Part shown: positions 6,609 through 15,231 of the stretch, piece after piece
Position numbering within the stretch: position 1 is the stretch's first letter
How the letters are laid out: each line of letters begins with the position of its first letter
The notes under the pieces: model-generated
The model's database searches: none
The model's input: the letters and a program-made list of their open reading frames with translations, nothing else
Told to the model about the DNA's origin: nothing
Source of the DNA: Desulfobacteraceae bacterium
GTDB lineage: Bacteria > Desulfobacterota > Desulfobacteria > Desulfobacterales > Desulfobacteraceae
Length of the DNA: 16,653 nucleotides
NCBI GenBank assembly: GCA_022712835.1
Contig: JAFLJU010000185.1
Location: 1 to 16,653, forward strand
Reading direction: 5' to 3'
Program-made: the position numbers and the translations under genes

Positions 6609-8552
6609 ATGCAGGATAACAACATATCACCTAGCGCTAAGGTCATACTCAATGCTAATTTAGATAAGACTAATGTAGTAGAATTTAACGACTTCACTAA
6701 CATAGCTTCTGATACTTTAAGTGATATCATCAGCATCATAAAACCACTATGTGGTCCTAACGCATTACATGATCTAGTGATCTATGAGCATATGGCATCA
6801 GAGTTCGTATCTAATGTATTTAGTAACGATGGTATTCATATATTGAAGACTGTAGAACATATGAGTCCATTGCAAGATTACATTGCTGGATATATTAAAT
6901 ATATAGCTGATCGTGTAGATAGAGCTAGTTCTGATGGTACTAGTACAGCTATCTATATTTCAGCATGCTTGATAAAAGAGCTACTAACTTTAGTAGCTAA
7001 ATATCATAATGATAAATACACTCAAGTCAATATACATGAAATAGCTAAATCATTTAACTCCATGATAAAGGTACTATTAGAAGACTTAGAATCATGTAAG
7101 ATTGACTTATCTACTGTAGATACTGCTACACGGAATGACCTCATATATAAGCTAGCTCATACTACTAGTAAAGGTGATATAGAGCTATCTCAATTTGCTG
7201 TAGAGATATTCAAAGATCTCCCTGAAGAACTCTATGGTAGTACTCTATATAAACGAGTCAATGTAGAAACTGACTATAAGTACTTAGTTGAATACCCAGC
7301 ACATGACGCTGTCATCAATGTATCTACTTCTAATACTACTAAGTACAATAAAGCATTAGGTACTGAGTTACTATATGAGAATGCTGACCTACTAGTTATC
7401 CCTACGTACATCTACGATATTACACATATATTGACATATCTAAAGACTAGATCAGATGATATGTTAGATGAGTTAGAGACTGAAAACTTATTATATACAA
7501 GTCTCAATAAGGAGTTACTAGAAATACATGCTTCAATTGATAATATTGATGAGTCAGAAGAGCCTGATGAGATTGATAGATTAAATACTTTAGCTAAAGA
7601 TATCAATGATACACATATTACTACAAGTCATAATATCCAGGTGCTTAAAGATAAGATAAATACTAAATTATGTATACTCCATAATGGCTTGAACGATTCC
7701 GATACTGTAGCGCTTGAGTCTGCTATAGATCCTAATAATACTGTCATCTGTAGGTATGTAGTCTACCATCCAGCATTTCAGAATAACCCTACTGAACTAT
7801 CAGCTATATTAGCTATGGCTAGTAGACCTCTCAATGATCAGAAGACAGTGGATGATATTGCTGAATCTATCATATCTAATGTCACATGTCATATCAAATC
7901 TAAAGAGTTAATGATATCTAATCTATTTGAACTAGGTGATGATACTAAGTTGCATCCTAACTATGTATCTAAGAAGCATAATGGATATAATAGACTAGTA
8001 GAAGATCTGAGTGCCAGATTACTCAATTTTAAAAGAGTACATCAACAACAATGTGATGTGCAGGAGATCAAAGACTTTACTAGGATATACAGGATGATGG
8101 TCTGTAGTAAAGTACCTATCCTGACAGTAGGTGGTAATACGACTGAGCATCTAGCTAATATCAATGTAGTAGATGACGTGATGGGTGTAGTCAGTGTAGC
8201 TATGAGATATGGAGTAGTATTCGATATCATCCCTAAACTAGCAACAGCGTGTACTCAGTTATCAAAAGTATCTACAGATATACCATATATGTTTACATCT
8301 ATCTTAAATGACTTTACTAATCTGACATATGGTACATGCATTAATGATGTCCCAGTAGGTAAGTATAATTACGTGTATGCTAATGAAATATATATCAGAG
8401 ATAAGTATGATACGCATGTTAATGTAGTGCAGTCATATAAGTCTATAGAAGAAATGCTGATCAGGTTAGATGAGACTATTCCTAAACTGATAATGACTGA
8501 TCGGATCATCGTACCTAATAGCATCATGAATAAGAACGCTGAGGATAAATGA
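6609..8552 (+). CDS. Divergent phage GroEL-type chaperonin
   Basis: An ATP-driven protein-folding machine subunit, recognised by ordered GroEL motifs. Residues count from GTG 6591; subtract 6 for the preferred ATG. They are KPLCGPNAL (51-59; GroEL TLGPKGRNV), NDG (79-81; D80 = GroEL D52), SDGTSTA (114-120; D115 = D87), ADLLVIPTYI (265-274), YHPAFQNNPTELSAIL (apical KAPGFGDRR-like), a long helix before PILTVGGNTTEHL, and VVDDVMGVVSVAMRYGVV near 526-543 (D529 = D398). All three ATPase aspartates are kept. At 647 aa it is about 100 longer than GroEL. Part of the excess is an acidic helical stretch (about 286-360) inside the apical domain. The GroEL substrate-groove sequence RGYLSPYF is not recognisable, so the clients probably differ. 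Phages EL, OBP and AR9 are known to encode chaperonins. It follows the frameshift gene directly; no GroES is evident. Confidence 0.88.
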   Translation: MQDNNISPSAKVILNANLDKTNVVEFNDFTNIASDTLSDIISIIKPLCGPNALHDLVIYEHMASEFVSNVFSNDGIHILKTVEHMSPLQDYIAGYIKYIADRVDRASSDGTSTAIYISACLIKELLTLVAKYHNDKYTQVNIHEIAKSFNSMIKVLLEDLESCKIDLSTVDTATRNDLIYKLAHTTSKGDIELSQFAVEIFKDLPEELYGSTLYKRVNVETDYKYLVEYPAHDAVINVSTSNTTKYNKALGTELLYENADLLVIPTYIYDITHILTYLKTRSDDMLDELETENLLYTSLNKELLEIHASIDNIDESEEPDEIDRLNTLAKDINDTHITTSHNIQVLKDKINTKLCILHNGLNDSDTVALESAIDPNNTVICRYVVYHPAFQNNPTELSAILAMASRPLNDQKTVDDIAESIISNVTCHIKSKELMISNLFELGDDTKLHPNYVSKKHNGYNRLVEDLSARLLNFKRVHQQQCDVQEIKDFTRIYRMMVCSKVPILTVGGNTTEHLANINVVDDVMGVVSVAMRYGVVFDIIPKLATACTQLSKVSTDIPYMFTSILNDFTNLTYGTCINDVPVGKYNYVYANEIYIRDKYDTHVNVVQSYKSIEEMLIRLDETIPKLIMTDRIIVPNSIMNKNAEDK

Positions 8553-8553
8553 T

Positions 8554-8967
8554 ATGAGTTTAATAACTGACATAGAGATAGGTTCAGTCATCAGCTTTAA
8601 TAGTAAAGCTGTCAATGATGATAATAATTATAAAGGAGAGGTGATAGGATTTGCTACATTCAGGATAGCTAAGAGTTATACTGATATATTCACATATAAC
8701 ATAAATGTACAGACAATAGATGCATCAGTACCAGAGACTGAATTACTAGAGTTCTTACTGATAGAATTACATGATCCGATTGAAGATAGTTCTAAGTATG
8801 TTATCCCATTTGCTAAAGAGTGGATCACAGAAGCTAGTCTCGATATCATCACTACTAATGAGAGATTAGATATTACGATCTATGATGCTAATGCTACTAA
8901 TGTAGTAGCTATCACTGATCTATTAAGAGGTGCTGGATATAAGACTAAGGTGACACGTATATACTAG
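8554..8967 (+). CDS. Small beta-rich protein downstream of the chaperonin (137 aa)
   Basis: The ATG is one base after the chaperonin stop, with GAGGA upstream. The first half reads as a beta barrel (IGSVISFNS, then YKGEVIGFATFRI). FAKEWITEASLDII follows, and the C-terminal part looks like an alpha/beta element ending in LLRGAGYKTKV. Comparable small proteins are, as I recall, widespread in jumbo phages without an assigned function. Its position raises the idea of a chaperonin partner, but it lacks a recognisable GroES mobile loop and is longer than GroES. It is the last gene of the block and is followed by a hairpin terminator. Confidence 0.75.
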   Translation: MSLITDIEIGSVISFNSKAVNDDNNYKGEVIGFATFRIAKSYTDIFTYNINVQTIDASVPETELLEFLLIELHDPIEDSSKYVIPFAKEWITEASLDIITTNERLDITIYDANATNVVAITDLLRGAGYKTKVTRIY

Positions 8968-9016
8968 CTAACATATCAGATACTACTTTGAGATGAGATG
9001 TACGCTTACAATACAG

Positions 9017-9049
9017 CTCCACAGCATACCTATCTGGTATGCTGTGGAG
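9017..9049. terminator. Bidirectional hairpin terminator
   Basis: A perfect 14-bp stem (9017-9030 with 9036-9049) closes the loop TATCT between converging genes ending at 8967 and 9061. The stem core AGCATACC matches the hairpin at 1002-1036. One pair has changed from T-A to C-G on both arms, which keeps the pairing. Confidence 0.8.
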
Positions 9050-9060
9050 TGATATGTATG

Positions 9061-11931
9061 TTATGTATCTAATTGTTCGAAGTTAACATTAATGTCAGAC
9101 TCTAGCCTATAAATACCATCGTCTGATAGAGTGATGATATTGTTAATCATAGGTGATTTACCATCTACAGTATTCACTAATGTTTGAATATTAGTAAACT
9201 CATTTACAGATATGATATCTATAGATTCTATATGATCACTTAGTTCACTATTGATTGTTGTAGCTATAGATACAAGTGACGTGATACCATCCGATACTTT
9301 AATACTGACTATGTCATCGATCTTAGTACGGATCATATCTAGTAACTTACCAGTGATATATACTGCCTGCTTGACAAATACTTTAAACTCTAATGATAGG
9401 TTCAACCTACTAGTGATGTTCATTGCATTATTTAGCTTATATATCGTATCACCTATTGTAGTGATGGGTTTAAAGAATGTGGCTGTATTTTCTAGCATAT
9501 TTTGACGCATATCTCTTACTGCACTATAATAGGAAAGATTATCATTAGCTAATGTACTATAGAAATTATCATCTACCATATATGATCTATAATCATACAT
9601 AGATACTGTACATGTGAATTGTACTATGCGAGTAGTATTACTAGTAGGGTTATTACATACATCTACGATAGTATCACCAGCATGATGCTGTATGATAGGA
9701 TCACCAGTATTTTCATCTAGTACATTATCACCTGCTGAGTGTAGTTTATTTAAGATCACTTCACCAGGTGCTCCAGTATTTACTAAACCACCATTAGCAT
9801 CTATTTCATATACATCATGTTCGTACTGGAGTAGTATATCAGAAGGATATTCAGCATACTGTTCACTAGACCATGTAGTCAGTAAGTTAGTATCGATTAC
9901 GTCATCTAATCTACTACCTAATTTATAATCCACTGTCTGATATGAGACAGATAGATATCCATTCTTATCAGATAATAGCTTACTGAGTATAGAGAAGTTT
10001 TGTGATACTCCTGGGAAATGTGACTGTTTTACATACGTGGTAATATTGAGTATCCCAGATAGATTTATAGATCGTGGTTGAGTACTTCCAGCTACATTAG
10101 TGAAGTTAGTGATATCGATAGTATCTTTATCTAGTACATAATCTGTAGATAGTGTAATGTCATATATATCTATACCATCAAATTGCTCTATCCAAACACA
10201 TTGTGAACCTATCAATGTTTGAGTATCTGTTAATACAGTAGCATATATCTTTATATCGTTCTCTGGTATGTCACTAAATATATCAGACTTCTTTATACCT
10301 AATCTCACGATGTATCCATTTGATCCATCACCTAGATGTTTAATAGAGGTACTAATTAAGCTGAGTTGAGCACTTAAGAATATGTTCTCTTCTTTAAATG
10401 AGATATTATCTACAGTACAGCTTAACAGGTCGTAGGTACTAGCTATTGGATATTTATCATCCTTGTATATCACTAGGTGATATGGGTTACATGTATATAT
10501 CTCATCATTGAGAATATCTACTAGTACCGATGGTGATTCATTTACTAATCCATGATTCTCATCATCTGATAGTTGACTGAATGAATCATTCTTATTTCTA
10601 TACTTATATATAGCAGTAGGTAGTACTACTATTGTATTATTATGCTGGTATATGAAACTAGAATTAGGTGTAGATTCAGTTGCTGATAATGTCAATGTAC
10701 CATTGACTACACCAAGATATTTATCATCTACACCAGATACTAGTTTCTTTAATGCAAGGTATCTTCTATCAGTAAGATTATCTAATATTTTATTAGCTAA
10801 GAAGCCTTTAGATTCAAAATATTTATCTAACTGTAATGATGTAATTGGAACAACATCTGACATGCTGTGATAAATGATAGCATCTTTCATCTGTTGAAAG
10901 TTCTGATTATTAGATCCACCTACTATTCTAGAATCTATAGGTGATATGATAAATGTAGGGATATACTTTAAGATAGAAGTATACTCTAAATCTACAGTAG
11001 TAGTATCTATAGCAAAGTTAGCTTCTATCTCATCTATTGCTACATTGTTGATAGATGAATCTATCTCACCTACTGTAGTATATAGTTCAAATCGTATATT
11101 AGAACCTAAGATGTTATCATCGAAGTATATCTGTGGGATACTTATTTCTATCTCATTGAGTTCAGGATATACCTTTAAGTTTATAGTAGGGTTAGATGGG
11201 TCATATGTGACATCTGACATAGAATAAGCTAGCTCAGTATCATTGAGAGTATCAAATGCTCTGATAGCATAAAATCTATCCTCATACTTATACTTCTTAG
11301 CAAATCCTAAATTAGGACTGACTACCTCATCTATGATAGTCTTATCAAACTGGTACACTTCAAAGCTGAGCTGTATCAATGAGATACCACCATATGTAGT
11401 TTCACTAGTATCTATCCCATGCTTCTGTAATGAATGTAGAGGATTACTATGAGTAGTATCATATACAGCAGTCACATTCTGTACGATAGAATTTATTCGT
11501 ATATGTACAGGGTAATATAAGCTAAACTTAAACCTACCTATAGAGAATACAGTATCTTTAGGTATCACTATGAGTTTATAATTAGTACCTGGTACTTGGA
11601 TAGCATTCTCAATGATATACTCTTTATGTAGCATGATAGATAATCGTATACTAGCTGGTGAGCTAAAGAACCCAACATAATCATAATCACTCACATGATG
11701 ATATAGTTCTTTTGTAGTAGTAGCTCTACGTGGATACAAGCTATTGAGTTTAGTATCCATCGATACTGTATATTGACTGACAGTACGAGCAAACGTCTCT
11801 AGCATAAACATAAATGGATTATTAGCATCTACTATCTCATATTCTTTATCATCTAAACGTATAGAGAAATCATCTAGTATAGTCTTCTGTATAGATAATG
11901 GATTCCGTAACATATCTTCTTGATTCAACAT
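9061..11931 (-). CDS. Large virion protein, possibly baseplate wedge-like (956 aa)
   Basis: The start is supported by CGGAG six bases before the ATG. The N-terminus (1-110) is helical and contains LYPRRATTTKELYHHVSDYD (65-84) followed by YVGFFSSPASIRLSI. This resembles the N-terminal part of phage baseplate wedge proteins of the T4 gp6 type, where a helical YP-AT--ELY-H--DY-Y segment precedes beta domains. The long middle is beta-rich with many Asp, Thr and Ser residues, as in tail and baseplate structural proteins. There is no signal peptide or membrane segment. It follows the 363-aa gene by 15 bases on the same strand, so the two are probably co-expressed and may contact each other. The wedge assignment is from motif resemblance only; virion structural protein is the safer name. 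Confidence 0.6.
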   Translation of the reverse strand: MLNQEDMLRNPLSIQKTILDDFSIRLDDKEYEIVDANNPFMFMLETFARTVSQYTVSMDTKLNSLYPRRATTTKELYHHVSDYDYVGFFSSPASIRLSIMLHKEYIIENAIQVPGTNYKLIVIPKDTVFSIGRFKFSLYYPVHIRINSIVQNVTAVYDTTHSNPLHSLQKHGIDTSETTYGGISLIQLSFEVYQFDKTIIDEVVSPNLGFAKKYKYEDRFYAIRAFDTLNDTELAYSMSDVTYDPSNPTINLKVYPELNEIEISIPQIYFDDNILGSNIRFELYTTVGEIDSSINNVAIDEIEANFAIDTTTVDLEYTSILKYIPTFIISPIDSRIVGGSNNQNFQQMKDAIIYHSMSDVVPITSLQLDKYFESKGFLANKILDNLTDRRYLALKKLVSGVDDKYLGVVNGTLTLSATESTPNSSFIYQHNNTIVVLPTAIYKYRNKNDSFSQLSDDENHGLVNESPSVLVDILNDEIYTCNPYHLVIYKDDKYPIASTYDLLSCTVDNISFKEENIFLSAQLSLISTSIKHLGDGSNGYIVRLGIKKSDIFSDIPENDIKIYATVLTDTQTLIGSQCVWIEQFDGIDIYDITLSTDYVLDKDTIDITNFTNVAGSTQPRSINLSGILNITTYVKQSHFPGVSQNFSILSKLLSDKNGYLSVSYQTVDYKLGSRLDDVIDTNLLTTWSSEQYAEYPSDILLQYEHDVYEIDANGGLVNTGAPGEVILNKLHSAGDNVLDENTGDPIIQHHAGDTIVDVCNNPTSNTTRIVQFTCTVSMYDYRSYMVDDNFYSTLANDNLSYYSAVRDMRQNMLENTATFFKPITTIGDTIYKLNNAMNITSRLNLSLEFKVFVKQAVYITGKLLDMIRTKIDDIVSIKVSDGITSLVSIATTINSELSDHIESIDIISVNEFTNIQTLVNTVDGKSPMINNIITLSDDGIYRLESDINVNFEQLDT

Positions 11932-11946
11932 AACTAACTCCGCATA

Positions 11947-13038
11947 TTACGCTACAATCTCAGTAGCATTAGGTTCAAACATGTTCATCTTATCATCGTA
12001 AGTGTCTAGATTAGTCAGCATGGTATCGACTATTTCACCATTTTCAGGATCATACTTCCATAGTAATTCATTAGATCCACTCTCTACATCTATATATGGT
12101 AAGCATTTAAAGTTTAATTTGATACGCTCATCATCTCTAGCATTCTTCCAGTCTTTAATATTACCACATCGTCTCTCTACTAACATGTTAAATTCTCTAA
12201 GTATGATAGGATCAAAATATTCTATTTTACCACCTACTGAAAACGGTATAGCTAAATTCATAGATGATTCAATTGAAGCTGATTTTACATCATAGTTAAA
12301 GTATGCACCTAATGGGACAGATCTTGGGAAACATCCAGTAGCTTTAGCCCATTTAGTGATATACCTATTAGACGGATCTAGTATAAATCTATATATACTA
12401 CTAGTGAAACCCATACGTCTTGCTTCTATATCTTCCATGTATTGCATCATGACGCCACGAGTAATCAATGCAAGATATCGTGTCCACATGAGCATAGTTG
12501 TCAATATAGGACTACCTTGAACATCATTGAATGTAGCACTGATGTCATAATTCTTAGTTAGTTGATCATGACCTTTTGGTATCGTGATACTCTCAGAGAA
12601 ATATCCACCATCAGTAGTCTCAACATCTATTGTAGGATCAGGCCATCCATTCAATGTAACTAATCTGTTAGTTAGTATAGGGATAAATGGATTAAGGTTA
12701 TTAAAAAACTGACTATTACTTGTACTGAGATTATATTCTCTGACCAGATTAGTATCTAATGAAGCTCTAATAGCAAATGCCATCGTCTGAGGATCTAACG
12801 TATCTAATAGACTCATGATTCTATCTTGTCGTATGTTAGTAGTAGTAAGATTTAGTTTAGGTCTAGTGATGAAAGAGAATCCATGCGTTTCATACTCTGA
12901 CATATATATAGCATTTCGTATAGTGTCAAACCCATGTATACCATCTTGGAATGTTGCAAACTGAGATTTACCAGAATCACGATATAGTGATTCTGAAGCT
13001 ACTTTATAAGCATCTTCAGCTATGTTATCAATGTTCAT
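11947..13038 (-). CDS. Virion structural protein, probably tail/baseplate (363 aa)
   Basis: The ATG follows AGAGGT by four bases. Visible features are HGFSFITRPKLNLTTTNI (52-69), NPFIPILTNRLVTLNGWPDP (116-135), a short acidic Thr/Gly segment, then a central beta/alpha region with MLMWTRYLALITRGVM (182-197) and TSSIYRFILDPSNRYI (212-227), and a Pro/Gly element CFPRSVPLGAYFNYD (236-250). Proteins with this order (RP-LNLT, PFIP-LTN, a W-containing helix, SIYRFILD) occur, as I recall, among virion proteins of large myoviruses next to baseplate genes. It is first in a two-gene minus-strand unit with the 956-aa protein. No enzyme motif is seen. Confidence 0.6.
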   Translation of the reverse strand: MNIDNIAEDAYKVASESLYRDSGKSQFATFQDGIHGFDTIRNAIYMSEYETHGFSFITRPKLNLTTTNIRQDRIMSLLDTLDPQTMAFAIRASLDTNLVREYNLSTSNSQFFNNLNPFIPILTNRLVTLNGWPDPTIDVETTDGGYFSESITIPKGHDQLTKNYDISATFNDVQGSPILTTMLMWTRYLALITRGVMMQYMEDIEARRMGFTSSIYRFILDPSNRYITKWAKATGCFPRSVPLGAYFNYDVKSASIESSMNLAIPFSVGGKIEYFDPIILREFNMLVERRCGNIKDWKNARDDERIKLNFKCLPYIDVESGSNELLWKYDPENGEIVDTMLTNLDTYDDKMNMFEPNATEIVA

Positions 13039-13139
13039 ATTTACCTCTATAGTTAACTATATTTACTATCCATGATATAGACTTATTCAAAGGGACCGAT
13101 TCCCTAGATATATTAAATAAAACGTAAGGAGATCCACTC
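13039..13139. promoter_or_regulatory. Divergent control region with a perfect 14-bp palindrome
   Basis: This stretch separates the minus-strand structural pair from the plus-strand block. TATAGTTAACTATA (13048-13061) is a perfect palindrome directly behind the ribosome site of the minus-strand gene. TTAACTATAT within it recurs in the leader of the gene at 16204. A 5-bp hairpin AGGGA/TCCCT (13091-13095/13101-13105) lies in the plus-strand leader. Promoters for both directions must lie here, but no standard -35/-10 pair stands out. Confidence 0.4.
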
Positions 13140-14183
13140 ATGTCGTTAAAAAGTTTCAATGAAGTCGTCGAAGCGATACATATGTTTAATGAAGCTAAAG
13201 CTACTAGCTTACCGCAATTTACTAAACCAGCTATCATAGAATCTCCTAACTTTATACAAGCATCATTGATTGAGGAACCTATCATAGGCGATATCATCAA
13301 GAATCTATATAATGTTTACATAGGATACATCCTTGTAGCCCTTAAGATGAATGATCAAATCGCTGGTAATCGAACAGTACGTGATGCACTCGGTACAGTA
13401 TCAACTGGAATGAATGTAGCACTCGAAGAGTTCATAGGTACTGATAGCATTATATCTAAATTCGAAGGTACTACTGAAGCTACTAAGTCAGCCAGCTACT
13501 TAGTAGATAAAGATGTCCCACCATTACCATCTGGTCGTACTCTTGAGATCAAGTTTGCTACTAAAGATAGTAAATCTACAATCGACGTCATGCTCAATCT
13601 CAAGATCAATAATAGAGTAGTACCTGATGAAGTAGTAGAGTATGTGATAGAGGGTACTTATAAACCTGATCTCGCTCAGAGATGGCTTCAGATGAAATCA
13701 GGTGAAATCAGGTTTTTTAAGGATTTCATATTCAACTTAGATACTTTATCTAAGAGATCTAGGGCACTTAAGCATGATAAAGATAATGCGCTTAAAGATA
13801 TCTTTAGGCATCAGAATAACTCATCATTACGTCAAGTACTCAAGACAGTAATGTACCTGTCTAATAATGCTGCTAAATCTAAATCTTACAATCTAGCTAA
13901 TGCTATCATGATGTTTGATGAGAACATCATCAGAAAGTATACTAAACGTGTAGGTCTGGATTTTAATAATGTTAAGGACAGACGAAGATTCTTCGAATCC
14001 ACTTTCGCATTATTCATAGTACTTGTCGATACTAGATATTCAAGAGTCAATATCTACACTAACAGCATAGATCAAGTAGGTTCTTATTCTTTCTCAGATA
14101 TCAAAAGTGGTGCTTCATCTGATAAGTTAGAACTGAAAGAGATTGTAGAGTATCTAGCTAAATCTCAGTTACCTAAATTCTAA
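13140..14183 (+). CDS. Probable virion-associated protein (347 aa)
   Basis: The ATG follows TAAGGAG at good spacing. The N-terminal 120 residues are mostly helical. GRTLEIKFATKDSKSTIDVM (132-151) then starts a beta segment, followed by RWLQMKSGEIRFFKDFIFNL (181-200), which holds a conserved-looking RW-x4-SGEI-F-KDF pattern. The C-terminus (285-320) has FALFIVLVDTRYSRVNIYT and ends with a helical tail. I recall proteins of this layout as virion proteins in jumbo phages, but cannot assign a function. It heads a three-gene plus-strand block (13140-16083) that leads up to a probable head-core gene. Confidence 0.6.
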   Translation: MSLKSFNEVVEAIHMFNEAKATSLPQFTKPAIIESPNFIQASLIEEPIIGDIIKNLYNVYIGYILVALKMNDQIAGNRTVRDALGTVSTGMNVALEEFIGTDSIISKFEGTTEATKSASYLVDKDVPPLPSGRTLEIKFATKDSKSTIDVMLNLKINNRVVPDEVVEYVIEGTYKPDLAQRWLQMKSGEIRFFKDFIFNLDTLSKRSRALKHDKDNALKDIFRHQNNSSLRQVLKTVMYLSNNAAKSKSYNLANAIMMFDENIIRKYTKRVGLDFNNVKDRRRFFESTFALFIVLVDTRYSRVNIYTNSIDQVGSYSFSDIKSGASSDKLELKEIVEYLAKSQLPKF

Positions 14184-14203
14184 TTATAGAAGGAGTATGT
14201 ATT

Positions 14204-15214
14204 ATGCGCATTGCAGGTATATTGAAGAATATGTCAAAACTACTATCTAGTACTAAAAGTGAAATCCAATATAAGACACTTACTAAAGAGAGCTTATCTG
14301 CTCAATTAGAAGATGCTATCTGGATGGCTAATATCTTAGATGGAACTATCTTTTCATTAAGTACTAAACAGTTAGATGAGATATGGAATAAGTCAGCACA
14401 TGAAGTAAAGATGAATAAAGATCTCATCAAAGCAGTAGGTAAAGGTAGTATCACAACCTATACTAAATTAGTAAAAGATCTTAAAGGTAAATCACGCAAC
14501 TATGGTACCATCGTGAGCTTACGATATACTAATAAAATCATCAAGCGATTACTTACAGATACTCTTAGAGATATCGATTCAGTCATACGTGATGATGGTG
14601 GTGTAGAGATCAATAATGTGCAGATAAGTCAAGGTCTATTCATAGGTGTACTTGAAGCTTCTAAGATCTATACTAAATTTGTACTCTACTTAGTAGCATT
14701 CATTGGTAACTCTATCAGATTTAGTAATGATAAAGTCATCCAGCCTAAGTACATGATAGAATATCTCAATGATAACGTAGATATCTGCATCGAGCTAGTA
14801 AATCACCTATGTAATGCATCTGGTAAATATAGCGTGATCAATGAAATTACTAATATCAAAAGTAATGGAGTAGACTTTAAGTTTAACAGTACTTCAGATA
14901 CTGGTAATATGCAATCAGCTAAACTCATTACAGATGTGTTAGGTATTGAGAATATATTCCTTACTGTATTCAATATAGCAGTAAGACCAGTAGCATTGAT
15001 TGGTGAAGTATATATCGACTCTAGACATCAGTACTATACAGATATCAAAGATAGGAAGAAATGGATGGAAGTGCATACTGCTATGTTAAAGATGGATCTG
15101 ATTGATACTGACAGTGATGATCCTGATTACACTAAGACAATGAAAGCTATCCAGTACTATGAAGATAAGATCACTGAGAGTGATAAGAAGTTAGACGAGT
15201 ACTATAATTGTTGA
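14204..15214 (+). CDS. Helical protein, possibly virion-associated (336 aa)
   Basis: The ATG lies about ten bases after AGAAGGAG. An overlapping ATG in another frame (14196) is not used. The protein is predominantly helical. Two hydrophobic stretches (158-168 and 250-268) are compatible with buried helices, or less likely with membrane insertion. The C-terminal 55 residues form a charged helical hairpin with an acidic turn, DTDSDDPDY (301-309), between MEVHTAMLKMDLI and MKAIQYYEDKITESDKKLDE, a shape common in coiled-coil ends. No enzyme motif is visible. It lies 20 bases after the previous gene and 17 before the next, so the three are probably one unit. Confidence 0.6.
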   Translation: MRIAGILKNMSKLLSSTKSEIQYKTLTKESLSAQLEDAIWMANILDGTIFSLSTKQLDEIWNKSAHEVKMNKDLIKAVGKGSITTYTKLVKDLKGKSRNYGTIVSLRYTNKIIKRLLTDTLRDIDSVIRDDGGVEINNVQISQGLFIGVLEASKIYTKFVLYLVAFIGNSIRFSNDKVIQPKYMIEYLNDNVDICIELVNHLCNASGKYSVINEITNIKSNGVDFKFNSTSDTGNMQSAKLITDVLGIENIFLTVFNIAVRPVALIGEVYIDSRHQYYTDIKDRKKWMEVHTAMLKMDLIDTDSDDPDYTKTMKAIQYYEDKITESDKKLDEYYNC

Positions 15215-15231
15215 TAAGAGGTATATGAAGT

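Noticed and set aside
9251..11227. Several plus-strand open frames of 72-93 codons within the 956-aa gene
   Set aside because: They are antisense to a continuous long gene and arise from its codon bias.
13028..13300. Minus-strand open frame of 90 codons covering the 13140 start
   Set aside because: It overlaps the well-supported 13140 gene and the divergent control region, and has no ribosome site.
14204..15214. The 336-aa protein as an integral membrane protein such as a holin
   Set aside because: The hydrophobic stretches are short or contain charged residues, and the protein is large and mostly charged-helical.
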